Shown here: positions 37,781 to 48,667 of the stretch, one piece after another | Numbering within the stretch: position 1 is the first letter of the stretch | Layout: the number at the start of each line of letters is the position of its first letter | Assembly: GCA_030737875.1 (NCBI GenBank) | Contig: CM060922.1 | Coordinates: 758,395,603 to 758,459,602, forward strand | Direction: 5' to 3' | DNA from: Allium sativum | Taxonomy: Eukaryota > Streptophyta > Magnoliopsida > Asparagales > Amaryllidaceae | Length of the DNA stretch: 64,000 nucleotides | The notes under the pieces: model-generated | What the model was told of the DNA's origin: nothing | The model's database searches: none | What the model saw: the letters and a program-made list of their open reading frames with translations, nothing else | Made by a program: the position numbers and the translations under genes

Positions 37781-38139
37781 TAGCAAACAACCAAGGACTG
37801 ACCATTTTAGTTAGCTAGGTAGGCAGGGCTCTTGGAATTTTAGAAAACTTTTGGCATATGTCGCACTTGCGGGCATAGTCTTTTTCATTCCGTTCAAGTG
37901 TTGGAAATAAATAATCGTATCTAAGAATCTTCTTGCCAAAGTTTGACCTCAAATGTGGGTACTGCACTCGTCTTCATGCACATATAGCAGTACACAGTCG
38001 GCATCGTTGTGGGCTACACGCCAGAGTAATGGAACAGAGAACCCTCTTTGGTAGAGTACTCCATCTTGAATGATGTACCGTGAAGATTTGCGGATGAGTG
38101 CTCGTTTCTCCTTTGAGTTATTAAAGAGAATCCGATGAA

Positions 38140-38700
38140 GAATGTAGTTCTTGATCTATGTTATCCAAGACTCGGGTTCGGGCTCGGTCTCCACCATTGA
38201 TATTGAATCAGTCTGCATCTGATCGATACTTGAGAATCGAGTACTTCGACTGGGAAAAGTCCCAAGAGTTGCGCATCCCCAAAGCTTGTTAGCTTGGCCA
38301 ATGAATCATCTTTTTCATTATGTTCTCGAGGGATGTGCGTGATGATGTAGTGGTCGAAATTAGTAAGCAGTTCATGAATCCGAGCAAGGTAGGGAGCAAA
38401 CCATGCCCCGTTGGCTAGATATTTGCCCTGCACGTGGCGTACGCTGAGTTATGAGTCAAAGTAAATCTAAATAGCCTTGATGTTGAGTTTAATTGCAATT
38501 CTAAGCCCAACAATCAAGGCTTTATATTCTGCACGTTGGTGGTGGTAGGAAAGTCGAGCTCTAGAACTTAATAGATCAAGCGTTCCTCAGGAGTAATGAA
38601 TACGACTCTGGCGCTAGAACACTGATCGTTAGACGATCCATCCACGGATAATTTTATTGAATGTGGGGAGGCTCAAGGAGACTCTTCGGGAATAGTGAAA
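38140..38700 (-). pseudogene. Tat RNase H remnant
   Basis: Minus strand. LSVDGSSNDQCSSARVVF (about 38600-38655) matches the first catalytic Asp region of plant Ty3 RNase H, where VDGSSN is typical. Downstream, HIPREHNEKDDSLAKL (about 38280-38345) matches the family's IPREEN..ADALA segment. Stops occur between the two. The domain degrades RNA in the RNA:DNA hybrid during reverse transcription. Confidence 0.8.
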
Positions 38701-39099
38701 TATGCTATGAAGTTTGATAGGGCCTATTTGAGGATGGCTCGACATGGAATAAATGTAATCTCAAATTAGCTCAGTTCTATATTCCACTTCAAAAATCGCC
38801 CATACGCCTCAGATCGTTGCTAGACCCGTTGTAGCAGCTGGTCAGTGTAGATTATGATTGGATATGATTGAAAGTATGGTTGTAGCTTCCAAAAAGATAT
38901 CAACAGGTAGTAAGCAAGCTTACCAAGTTTCAGATAGTTCTTTTCTACACTTGTCAATCCCCTGTTATTGTGGTAAATAGGTCGTTGGACATGATCTTCT
39001 TGGCACACTAACATCGAGCTAATTTTCTGTATAAAAACAATAAAATATATATAGAAGTATTTGTAATCCATGGGTTTTTGATAAGATAAATGGTTTCAC

Positions 39100-39990
39100 T
39101 AGGTGATTTAAAATGTCATGGAATGCAATAATGCACTCTGGTGTCCATGTGAAGTTGTGCTTCCATTTTGTTAGCAAGTCGAAAAAGGGAATGCACTTAT
39201 CAGTAGCTTTTGACATGAATCGACTTAGGGCGGCAAATTTCGGTTTAAATTTTGCACATTTTTGATGCTCCGAGGAACTTGGATATCCCCGATAGCATGG
39301 ATTTTTTCTGGAATTGCTCGATTCTTCGTGAATTCACAATGAAACCTAGGAATTTTCCCGACGCAATGCCGAAAGATCATTTCAAGGATTTAAATTTCAT
39401 GCTATATTTACGAAGGACATCGAACATTTCCACGAGGTCGTTGATGTGGTCATTCGACACCCTCGTTTTCACGAGCATATCATCCATGTAGACTTCCATG
39501 GATCTCCCGATCTGGTCTTTGAACATGCGTTTGACTAGTACCTGATAGGTGGCTCCAGCATTTTTGAGACGAAAGGCATGATAACATAGAAATACAGGTT
39601 AAGGTCGGTAATGAATGAAGTATGCTCTTGATCTGGAAGGTACATTGGAATTTGATTGTAACCTGAGTATGCATTCATGAAGGAGAGAAGCTAGTAGCCG
39701 ATAGTTGAACCAACTAGCTGATCAATCTTTGGAAGCGGGAAGTTGTCCATTGCGAAAGCTTTGTTCAAAACTGAGAAATCGACGCTTCGCCACTTTCCAT
39801 TAGATTTCTTGACCAAGACCAAGTTGGAGGCCCATTCGGGGTAAAGGGCATCATAGATAATGTCGTTGTCAAGCATCCTATCCACCTCCTCTTTGAGCAT
39901 TTTCAACCTCTCTCCTAAGATTCGTCGCTTTTGTTTGATTGGAAGATACTTCTGGTTAATATTGAGCATGTGACAAGAGGTTCCTGGGTC
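39100..39990 (-). pseudogene. Tat reverse transcriptase remnant
   Basis: Minus strand. The N-terminal frame (39969-39691) includes YPEWASNLVLVKKSNGKWR and VLNKAFAMDNFPLP. Next comes FMNAYSGYNQI (39649-39681), where the first catalytic Asp of F.DAYSGYNQI is Asn. The YMDD box is intact at 39479-39490, but in a different frame from its upstream part. Stops follow within the thumb/connection region (39200-38820). The loss of one catalytic Asp and the frame breaks make it inactive. Confidence 0.88.
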
Positions 39991-40379
39991 GATGCCACAT
40001 ATATCTGAATGGGTCCAAGCAAATACGTCGAGCTTATCCCTTACGAAGTCCCTGAGATCTTCCTTTATTGTGTGGTGGAGTTGCGATCCAATCTTCGAGA
40101 CCTTAGTCGGATCGGCATGATTGATTGGAATGTCAATATTCGTTTTTACTGGGGTAGACCTTTCGAAATCAGGCTCTTCATCTTCCCTTAGATCAAGATC
40201 GTCAAAAAGACGGCAACTACGTCTGACCCAGGACCCAAACTCTAGTGGTTGCTATGCACTACCGGTTTTGGCTCACAGGATTGGTTCTACGCTCTTGCCT
40301 TTCTCCTTATTGATGGACTCCTTCCATTCGGCGAGGTAGCAAGTTCTATCTGTGGGCGCCATGTAGACTCGAAATTTTA

Positions 40380-40687
40380 CAAGGAAAGGATGTCCTAGAA
40401 AGACGTTATAGGAAGAAATGACATCGATGACTACAAAGGTGATGATTTGGACCCTACTTCAATCCTCATCTCTGATCTTGGCCAGTAGGTCTACCAGTCC
40501 AACTAATTGGTTGGAGGAGTCGTTGAAGCCATGGATAGTGGCATGACAAGGCTTTGACCTCAAGTTTCATTTGGTCGTAAGTTGGCTTAAAAATTATGTT
40601 GTTGGAGCTCCCAGAGTCTATGAGGATTCTTCAGACATAGGCTGGGCCTATGTATGCAGAAATGATGAGAGGATCTTTGGTTGGGTT
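40380..40687 (-). pseudogene. Tat aspartic protease remnant
   Basis: Minus strand. RILIDSGSSNNIIF carries the retropepsin D-S-G triplet (40610-40618) in the usual LIDSGSS context. A stop codon lies just before it (after AYIGPAYV). Downstream frames are shifted towards the reverse transcriptase. The enzyme would cleave the gag-pol polyprotein. Confidence 0.8.
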
Positions 40688-42401
40688 TCAATTCCCATAC
40701 TTTCTCTCACTGAAAACTATTTCGTCCCGGATAATCTTCTGAATCATGGCCGGGACAAATTCATCCATAGCGGAGCTTGCTTTCAAATTAGCATGCTTGA
40801 CTAAATTGGAATATTTATCCATATTCCAGAAGCTCTCACTCGCGGGATGAGGTCCACCGCAGATGGTGTTGATCACGATACCATGTGGTCTTTGATTGGA
40901 TTGCCCTAGGGCCGCATTAGCTAGAGTAAGTGCGAGCGTTGAAGGGCCCGTGACTGCTTCTTGTGGAGCAGGATCTTGAACGTAACTGTCCAAACATTTC
41001 TCTAGGATGAGCTTCTCTATCACATCCTTGAGGTGGCGATAGTCGTTCTTTTTATGGTCTAACATGTCATGGAATCTGCAATATTTGCTAGAGTTCTTCT
41101 CTTGGTCGGTAGATTCCCTAGTGTTTGGTTCCTTTTACTGGATGGTATCATAGGTCTTAAGATAAATTGCCTCCAACTCATGGTTGAGTGGAGTGTATAC
41201 TATATAAGTTGGGTAGCGGCCGTGTTTCTTCTGATCTTTAAGTGATTGGTTTTTGCATCCACCTGGTTTTCTATTGTTCGGCTTGGGCATGATTTAGACC
41301 ACCCCTTTACCCTTATCAGAAGACTCTATGGCTTGCTTCCCCTTGACGTTATCCATGACAGTGCCCGAGTGTAGGTTATGAGGATGGACGCTTTGAGCTG
41401 CCCTATTTTTCCGTTCATCTTCTTGGCATAGAAATTGATTGGCCTTCTCATAGAAAGCTTCCAAGGTCTTAAGTTGCTTTTTGTCAATCCATGATCCAAA
41501 TTCGGAGTTGAGTGGGATGCCCTTAGCAAGTTAGACAAAAACTGTGTGTGGCACTGGATTGTTAACCTCAACGAGGGAATTGTTGAAATGTTCGAGGTAA
41601 GTTTTGAGAGTTTTCTCCATGCCCTGGTAAAGGTTTGAAAGTGCTATAGTATCCTTCGACCTCGCGACATGCATTCTGAATTGCTTCACCATTTCGAAAG
41701 TGAGTTGATCGAAGGTAGAGATGGATCGAGATGGAAGTCGAGAAAACCAACCTAGAAAGCACTAGCATTTTACGGCATCGATGGATCTACTTGAGTCCAC
41801 TTGCCATTCATAATGGTTTAAGAAGTTACAAGGATCGGTCTTTCCCGCGTAAGCCATTAGCTATGGCATATTGAAGCGTCAAGGCCATTCGGCTTCGTGG
41901 ACGTCCCGAGTGAAGGGGTTACGCCTCATATTGGCTTGCCAAATGTCGGTGGCATTTCCTCGTGTTCTCTCATGACACTTTAAATCATGTCGGTGAGAAT
42001 CACAGGCTGAACCTTTGCCGAATTCCAGTGGTCGTGGTTCACCTTGGGAGTTTCGGACCATGGACGTCTTCTTGGATGACCTTCAGCGTCATCTTCATTC
42101 ATGTCATCAACCTCGGCTTCTCCGTTTTGATGAGGTCGATTAGGTGGAACTTGGGACTGTTGAGTCGCTAGACGCATAGGCTTCAATTTCAAAGTGATGA
42201 TAGTTGGGTTCTGTCATGTAGGGGGTTGGTTACTTGGTCCTGCTCCATTATTGATAACCAACCAGAGAGATCGCGTTGACGCATTCCCTCACTGAAAGTC
42301 ACAGTAGTTTCATTACCGTTGTCGTTGATGTCATCGTTGACATTAGCAATGGCGATGGCATTGGTGTTAGTCCTTCTCCTTTGGCTTCGCTCCCATGATG
42401 G
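40688..42401 (-). pseudogene. Tat gag remnant, C-terminal and central part
   Basis: Minus strand. The central region includes NPFTRDVHEAEWP (41879-42061) and a degraded capsid with FDQLTFEMVKQF-type words near 41700. The C-terminal frame (41065-40688) has YRHLKDVIEKLILEKC and INTICGGPHP, the recurrent gag/protease linker of Tat elements. Several frameshifts and stops are present. The gag is cut at 42401 by the Copia element; the N-terminus lies at 48188-48509. Confidence 0.75.
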
Positions 42402-42681
42402 TGTAAAAGTCGGTTGTGTACGACTTGTGCAGGATCTATAATATGGCTTTGCGGAATGTATGTGATAGCTTAAGCTATTCAATAGTTATGCGAATAAATA
42501 TTCGCAAACAATATATATCACAAATAACTATAAATGCAGTAAAGTAAAGTAAAGTAGAGTAACGACACCAGGATTTTTATACTGGTTCGGACCTCCAGTC
42601 CTACGTCCAGTCCCGAAGCTCCTCTTCGGCTTTTCACTAAACAACACCCTCGCTTCACCCAGAGGAACAGGTTCACAACTA

Positions 42682-42826
42682 CTTGATTTACGGGCTACAA
42701 GTTTACCCACTTGATTTCACGGGCTACAAGCTTACCCACTTGATTTCACGGGCTACAAGCTTACCCACTTGATTTCACGGGCTACAAGCTTACCCACTTG
42801 ATTTCACGGGCTACAAGCTTACCCAC
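42682..42826. repeat. 29-bp tandem repeat, five copies, left Copia LTR
   Basis: Unit reads TTGATTTCACGGGCTACAAG followed by CTTACCCAC. The first copy is one base shorter and slightly diverged. It lies in the transcribed (R/U5) part of the LTR. Confidence 0.92.
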
Positions 42827-43110
42827 AAGACGATTACAAGAGTTTGACCTTGAATGTGTTCTTTCTTCAACACTGATTAGTCAATGATTGAGTACAACCT
42901 TCCTATAATCTTATCCTCAAGTATATGAATTGAATGTGAAGATTTGAAGGAAGTTAGTTGCTTGTTGAATCAAAATATGAGAAATATTATCAAGGATTCA
43001 ATAAGTAACTTGAATTTGGGAGCTTTTAGAATGCAAGAGTATTTAGAAAGTAAGATCAGAAATTAGAGCAAGAATTGGTTAATCGGTGATTTGAATGATT
43101 GAATCTTGAT

Positions 43111-43119
43111 GTATTTATA
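43111..43119 (-). promoter_or_regulatory. TATA box of left Copia LTR
   Basis: Minus TATAAATAC. The equivalent in the right LTR is at 47542-47550. Confidence 0.6.
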
Positions 43120-43238
43120 GCAAATGAGAAGTTGTAATTATTTATGAAAAGTTGCAATCAAAAGGAGTGATTTTTAATGAAGAGAAATGGATGCAACTTT
43201 TCAAGAAAGAAGATGACTCTTCATGAAATTCAAAAATA

Positions 43239-43378
43239 GGTCGACAGGAAAAATTAATAGGTTGACAGGTTTTTGACCGTTATTTCAAAAAGCTGTTGAC
43301 CTGTTAATTTTAACAGGTTGACCTGTTATATTTAAAAATAGGTTGACCTGTTATTTTTAACAGGTTGACCTGTTTTTG
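43239..43378 (-). promoter_or_regulatory. GTCGAC-derived palindrome cluster, left Copia LTR
   Basis: One GTCGAC and about six GTTGAC derivatives, several inside the palindromic word AACAGGTTGACCTGTT. It lies 120-260 bp upstream of the TATA box, the same relative position as the GTCGAC clusters of the unrelated Ty3 LTRs. GTTGAC is the expected product of C-to-T loss at the CpG. Confidence 0.65.
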
Positions 43379-43755
43379 TCAATATACAGTAAAAACGAGT
43401 TTTCATGCATAATTTTGAAATCAATGAGAAGTATGATTATTTGAGGATAGATTTTAACATAAAATACTCTAAATAACCAACTCTAACCTATGAAACCATT
43501 GAATCTTCTTTTTGTCGATCATGAAGCTTCTTCTCGTCATTAATCAAAATAAGCATTGAAACCGTTGACTCAACATTCTCCCCCTTTTTGATTGATGACA
43601 ATATAGCTTGATATTTTAATCTTTATTGCTATCTCCCCCTGTATATAAGTTCTGTCTCCCTTTAAACATCTATATATCCATAATCTTAGCTCCATGTCAT
43701 GATTTCCATTGATCTTTATTTTGTTGTTATCAATCGAAATTCTCGTGTCTCAACA

Positions 43756-43768
43756 TTCTCCCCCTTTT
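43756..43768 (-). other. Polypurine tract of the Copia element
   Basis: Minus AAAAGGGGGAGAA ending one base before the 3' LTR. Confidence 0.88.
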
Positions 43769-44826
43769 AGATTGATGACAACACCTTGGATTTTCTCCCT
43801 TTGAATATAAAGCTCCCCCTGAATTTCTGCAACATTTGTTAGTAAATAATCTTACCTTTTGATTCCTGCATTAACAAATGTTAGCACACATATACTTTTA
43901 CCATATTAAGCACATATATTTTAAATAGTATATGTAGAATATTTCTCCCCCTTTGTCATCGATTAAAAAAAAATATCATAATAACCTCAATAATCGAGAG
44001 TAGTATAATTTTAAAATAGTATAAGAAATGGTGTTTGAGTTTGGAATTTGAAACGGCATGTCTTTATATAAAAAAAATTCAGAGAGACCGGTCGACCTAT
44101 AAAATCAAGGCGGTCGACCTAAAAAGTTCCGGGTAGGAGAAAAAAAACAGAAATAGTACAAACCGGTCGACCTAAATGTTCAACCGGTCAACCGATTTTC
44201 TTCCTGAAACAAAACCGGTCGACCTATATTCATGGACCGGTCGACCTAAAAACTCTCTGGATTGTGAAAAAAAACAAAACCGGTCGACCTATATATTTGG
44301 ACCGGTCGACCTAAAAACTCTCTGGATTGTGAAAAAACAAAACCGGTCGACCTATATTTTTGGACCAGTCGACCTAAAAACTCTCTGGTTTGAAATTCAT
44401 CTATTTTGGTCGACAGCTTTTTATTTTAGGTCGACAGGATATGTATAAAACTGTTTTTTTCGGCTATATTTTGAATGAAATCAATACGTAAATAATTTTT
44501 ATTATAATAAAACAAAGTAAACACATGAAAAAGGAACTAAAACATTATTAAACGGAATATAAAGAAATCTCCTTAGACCCATTATAATCATTATTTCCTT
44601 GGTTCCCATGGAGAATATTTTCCGTTTCCACCTTCATTTTTGTTGTAATTCTTATCCCATGAATTTTGTATCCTCGATGACGATGAAATATTGAAACATG
44701 TGCTTTTTGATAAGCTAAATTTTCAAAGATATTTAGAGATACCGAATAACCTTTTTTTGTTGTGGTGTACCTGCAAAAATGACATGTATACTTTTGGTAC
44801 CCACTTACTTCATTAGGGTCCAGAGG
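43769..44826 (-). other. Non-coding 3' internal part of the Copia element
   Basis: Between gag and the 3' LTR. It carries further AGGGGGAG words (43813-43820, 43944-43951) and the GTCGAC tandem array (44091-44435). No protease or pol remnant. Confidence 0.75.
44091..44435. repeat. GTCGAC-rich tandem array in Copia interior
   Basis: Eleven GTCGAC in 345 bp, mostly within CCGGTCGACCTA. About three copies of a ~62-bp unit (44214-44392) include AAAACTCTCTGGATTGTGAA. It gives an open but meaningless frame on the plus strand. Confidence 0.85.
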
Positions 44827-46767
44827 TTAGATGAAAGGTAACCATACCCAAGAGGGTCTAATGGAACCTTTAAAAATATAATTTTCATTATTAACTACTG
44901 TATCAAAATAATCATCAATATATTTTTCTCTGTTTTTCCAACTTACAGGAACCCAAATACTTATGCAATCTCTATTGATATTCCTTTTTGTACTTCTAGA
45001 TTTATTATAAAATTTGCTAGTCATAGAAGTATTCGAATTTCTATAATAATTGGGTCTTGGATGTGTATTAGTACTAGCAGTGATATTCTTTTTGTACATG
45101 AAAGCATATCTAGTACTATTTCTAAGATTAGTATTATTAAATTTATTTCCAAAGTTGCTATTGACATTTTTCTTTTGAGATTTCACAACCGATTTTGGTT
45201 TGAAAGATAAACTAAGATTTTTCTTAGCTTTGTTCTTTTGCACTATTTTCTTCTTTCCATAACCAAGATGCTTCTTAATTTCTTGGTTTTTATATCCCAA
45301 ACCTTGCTTATTTGAAGTAGATTGTGAATTCTCAATGATCTTTGTCAAATTTTCTCGACCTTTGTTAAAGTTAGAAACATTTTGAGTAATATTTTCTAAC
45401 TTATTTTGTAAACTAACTTTTTCTAGTTCTAGAGTTTTAACTTTTGCTTTAAGCTTATGATTCTCAGTAGTAAGAGTATCATTCTTCTCTTTTTGAACTT
45501 CAATTTCTTGAGTCAAAAGAGATAGTTGAGAGTCAATATTAGATGATGATTCTTGAGCCTTTTCAAGTTCCTCTTCTAATATTTTCTTTTCATCTTTTAA
45601 CATATCTCGTTCAAATTCTACTCTACTTAAATCAGCTTGAGCTTGTTTGCATTGTCGTTTCATATCTTTAAATTTATATATCAACTCAGCATTTATATCA
45701 AGAACTTCTTCAAAAGAAGGAATTTGTACCTCATCTTCTTTAGCCATAAAGCATATATTTGCTTGTTCATTATCTGAGTCGCTTTCACTTTCGGATGAAG
45801 ATAAATCTGAATCATCCCAAGTTACTGAGAATGCCCGTTTCTTTGACTTGTCCTTTTTGTGTTTGAACTTGTCATTTTCTGTCTTCTTCTTTTGTTCTGG
45901 ACAATCATTTTGCATATGTCCCTTCTTATGACAGTTAAAGCATTCTACATTCGATGATGATGGTCTGTTTGATCCGAACTTCTTTCTGTTGTATCGACTA
46001 GCTTTTCGTTGCTTTAATAATTTTTTGAATCCTTTTGCAATGAATGTTAGATCCTCATTTTCAGAATCTGAGATGTCTTCATCAGCATGAAAAGCTACAT
46101 TTTTCTTTTCTTCTTTTTGTTCTTTTCGAGCCTGCAAGTTAGCTTCATAGGACATAAGATTTCCTATCAATTCATCTGGCTTCATGGTGGAAAGATCATT
46201 AGCTTCTTCTATGGCTAATACTTTTCCTTCCCATTCATTAGTCAGTGAATGTAGGACTGTTGAAACTACATCGAAGTCAGAATATTTTTGTCCTAACCCG
46301 ATAAGAGCATGATGAATAGTTTGAAACCTTGAATACATCTCATTGATTGTTTCATTTGGCTCCAATTTGAAATTTTGAAATTGACTTTTTAACAAAGCTA
46401 TTTTTGCTTGTTTAACCTTGTTAGTACCTTCATGAGTGGTCTTTAGTGTTTGCCAAATTTGATAGGCAGTAGTACAGATACTAACACGGTTATACTCATT
46501 TTGGTCTAATGCACAAAACAACATATTCATTGCTTTTGCATTTACAGTAGCTGCTGTTTTCTCAGCAGGAGTCCATTCTGCATACTCAGTAGTTGGATTT
46601 ATTATCTCTTTCTGAGTAGCATTCCAAGCATCATAGCTAGTTGATTGCATATAAAAAGTCATACGTGTTGCCCAATAACTATAGTTTAGGCCATTAAAGA
46701 AAGGAGGTCTTTGTGTCGATTGACCTTCTGTGTAAGTGGTGTTACTTGTACTTGCGTTATTTGCCAT
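44827..46767 (-). CDS. gag: Copia-type gag polyprotein, intact, 646 aa
   Basis: The only long undamaged coding sequence in the window. It forms the nucleocapsid shell that packages element RNA. Residues ~18-50 (RPPFFNGLNYSYWATRM) are the N-terminal gag-polypeptide motif. Residues ~80-215 match the UBN2 type of plant Copia gag, with IWQTLKTTHEGTNKVKQ and SRFQTIHHALIGLG. A CCHC zinc knuckle, CFNCHKKGHMQNDC, spans 276-289. Lys/Glu-rich, coiled-coil-prone sequence covers ~350-480, and a basic Asn/Lys-rich tail extends to ~610. The first ATG is 50 bp downstream of the primer site, as expected. The knuckle and THEGT segment suggest the SIRE-like branch (from memory). The frame ends in a stop without a protease fusion, so particles would need maturation enzymes from another element. 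Confidence 0.93.
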   Translation of the reverse strand: MANNASTSNTTYTEGQSTQRPPFFNGLNYSYWATRMTFYMQSTSYDAWNATQKEIINPTTEYAEWTPAEKTAATVNAKAMNMLFCALDQNEYNRVSICTTAYQIWQTLKTTHEGTNKVKQAKIALLKSQFQNFKLEPNETINEMYSRFQTIHHALIGLGQKYSDFDVVSTVLHSLTNEWEGKVLAIEEANDLSTMKPDELIGNLMSYEANLQARKEQKEEKKNVAFHADEDISDSENEDLTFIAKGFKKLLKQRKASRYNRKKFGSNRPSSSNVECFNCHKKGHMQNDCPEQKKKTENDKFKHKKDKSKKRAFSVTWDDSDLSSSESESDSDNEQANICFMAKEDEVQIPSFEEVLDINAELIYKFKDMKRQCKQAQADLSRVEFERDMLKDEKKILEEELEKAQESSSNIDSQLSLLTQEIEVQKEKNDTLTTENHKLKAKVKTLELEKVSLQNKLENITQNVSNFNKGRENLTKIIENSQSTSNKQGLGYKNQEIKKHLGYGKKKIVQKNKAKKNLSLSFKPKSVVKSQKKNVNSNFGNKFNNTNLRNSTRYAFMYKKNITASTNTHPRPNYYRNSNTSMTSKFYNKSRSTKRNINRDCISIWVPVSWKNREKYIDDYFDTVVNNENYIFKGSIRPSWVWLPFI

Positions 46768-46816
46768 ATTACTTAGAATATATCAAATAACTATGTAAAG
46801 GTTATATGATGACCTC

Positions 46817-46828
46817 GCTCTGATACCA
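46817..46828 (-). other. Primer-binding site of the Copia element
   Basis: Minus TGGTATCAGAGC, two bases from the 5' LTR at 46831. Confidence 0.93.
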
Positions 46829-46830
46829 AT

Positions 46831-48187
46831 TGAAAAGTCCGAGCGTGTACGACTTGTGCAGGATCTATAATATGGCTATGCGGAATGTATGTGATAACTT
46901 AAGCTATTCAATAGTTATGCGAATAAATATTCGCAAACAATATATATATCACAAATAACTATAAATGCAGTAAAGTAAAGTAAAGTAGAGTAACGACACC
47001 AGGATTATTATACTGGTTCGGACCTCCAGTCCTACGTCCAGTCCCGAAGCTCCTCTTCGGCTTTTCACTAAACAACACCCTCGCTTCACCCGGAGGAACA
47101 GGTTCACAACTACTTGATTTACGGGCTACAAGTTTACCCACTTGATTTCACGGGCTACAAGCTTACCCACTTGATTTCACGGGCTACAAGCTTACCCACT
47201 TGATTTCACGGGCTACAAGCTTACCCACTTGATTTCGCGGGCTACAAGCTTACCCACAAGACGATTACAAGAGTTTGACCTTGAATGTGTTCTTTCTTCA
47301 ACACTGATTAGTCAATGATTGAGTACAACCTTCCTATAATCTTATCCTCAAGTATATGAATTGAATGCAAAGATTTGAAGGAAGTTAGTTGCTTGTTGAA
47401 TCAAAATATGAGAAATATTATCAAGGATTCAATAAGTAACTTGAATTTGGGAGCTTTTAGAATGCAAGAGTATTTAGAAAGTAAGATCAGAAATTAGAGC
47501 AAGAATTGGTTAATCGGTGATTTGAATGATTGAATCTTGATGTATTTATAGCAAATGAGAAGTTGTAATTATTTGTGAAAAGTTGCAATCAAAAGGAGTG
47601 ATTTTTAATGAAGAGAAATGGATGCAACTTTTCAAGAAAGAAGATGACTCTTCATGAAATTCAAAAATAGGTCGACAGGAAAAATTAATAGGTTGACAGG
47701 TTTTTGACCGTTATTTCAAAAAGCTATTGACCTGTTAATTTTAACAGGTTGACCTGTTATATTTAAAAATAGGTTGACCTGTTATTTTTAACAGGTTGAC
47801 CTGTTTTTGTCAATATACAGTAAAAACGAGTTTTCATGCATAATTTTGAAATCAATGAGAAGTATGATTATTTGAGGATAGATTTTAACATAAAATACTC
47901 TAAATAACCAACTTCTAACCTATGAAACCATTGAATCTTCTTTTTGTCGATCATGAAGCTTCTTCTCGTCATTAATCAAAATAAGCATTGAAACCGTTGA
48001 CTCAACATTCTCCCCCTTTTTGATTGATGACAATATAGCTTGATATTTTAATCTTTATTGCTATCTCCCCCTGTATATAAGTTTTGTCTCCCTTTAAACA
48101 TCTATATATCCATAATCTTAGCTCCATGTCATGATTTCCATTGATCTTTATTTTGTTGTTATCAATCGAAATTCTCGTGTCTCAACA
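46831..48187 (-). repeat. 5' LTR (right) of the Copia element
   Basis: 1357 bp, collinear with the left LTR. It has five 29-bp repeats (about 47113-47257), a TATA box (47542-47550), a palindrome cluster (47670-47808) and the same internal polypurine-like modules near 48006 and 48065. It ends TCTCAACA before the TSD GACGG. Confidence 0.93.
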
Positions 48188-48509
48188 GACGGGTGTGAAC
48201 TTTCTAAGACATTAGGTAAAGGACGAGTTTTCTGGTTCAATTCAAGGCGAGCGACATTGCGTTGACTTTCTTGAAGGCGCTGCATCAGCTTGATATTTGT
48301 CCTCGATTGGTCGTTAAGTCTTGAGTCTTGTCTTCCAACTTCTTTTTGAGCTCGAAGAGTTAGTCTTGGGTTGTCGACGCATCAAGATAATAGGAGGTAG
48401 AGACATTTATGTCAGTCAGAAGTTCTGAAGGATGAGGCTGAGGAGAAGTTGTAGTGCTAGGTGGTATGGAAGTTCCAATCAGTTGGTTATTTCCATTCTT
48501 AGCCATCAT
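48188..48509 (-). pseudogene. Tat gag N-terminus
   Basis: The minus frame begins MMAKNGNNQLIGTS at 48509 and is Ser/Thr/Pro-rich. It reaches a stop after LDASTTQD, and a frame shift then continues LFELKKKLEDKTQ and IKLMQRLQESQ, a coiled-coil-like stretch. It joins the remainder of gag at 42401 once the Copia element is removed. Confidence 0.65.
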
Positions 48510-48667
48510 AAACAAACTCAGAAGGTAGGTTGATAAAACTTAAGTAGCGCTTCCAAGTTGAGACAGAAGCCGGACCGAAAGAAGTGACTCTCAAGGTTTC
48601 GAGTATTTTTCAGTGAAAGCAACAAAACATTGACGTGTAAAATTGGCGTCACACCCAATGATTCTCA
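48510..48667 (-). other. Tat 5' leader
   Basis: Between gag start and the LTR. Minus sequence near the LTR junction reads TTGGGTGTGACGCCAATTTT. No standard primer site can be recognised with certainty, so the junction near 48668 is approximate. Confidence 0.4.

Larger units (their letters stand above)
42402..43755 (-). repeat. 3' LTR (left) of the Copia element
   Basis: 1354 bp. Contains five copies of a 29-bp tandem repeat (42682-42826), a TATA box (43111-43119), GTCGAC/GTTGAC palindromes (43239-43378), and two internal polypurine-like modules (43576-43588, 43633-43640). Confidence 0.93.
42402..48187 (-). mobile_element. Non-autonomous Copia element with gag only (TR-GAG type)
   Basis: 5786-bp minus-strand element. 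It has LTRs 42402-43755 and 46831-48187 (TG...CA), an initiator tRNA-Met primer site two bases from the 5' LTR, a polypurine tract next to the 3' LTR, and TSD GATGG (42397-42401) versus GACGG (48188-48192), one mismatch. The 3075-bp interior encodes one intact gag and no protease, integrase or reverse transcriptase. LTRs differ at roughly 15 positions by eye (~1%). The structure matches described terminal-repeat retrotransposons with a GAG domain. Pol must come from an autonomous Copia relative. Confidence 0.93.

Noticed and set aside
42682..42826. CRISPR-like array
   Set aside because: The 29-bp units are directly adjacent without spacers, in a plant retrotransposon LTR.
44176..44448. 90-codon plus-strand protein
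   Set aside because: It is a translation of the GTCGAC tandem array and is antisense to the Copia element. The repetitive frame has no domain.
45647..45931. 94-codon plus-strand frame inside gag
   Set aside because: Shadow of the gag coding sequence on the opposite strand.
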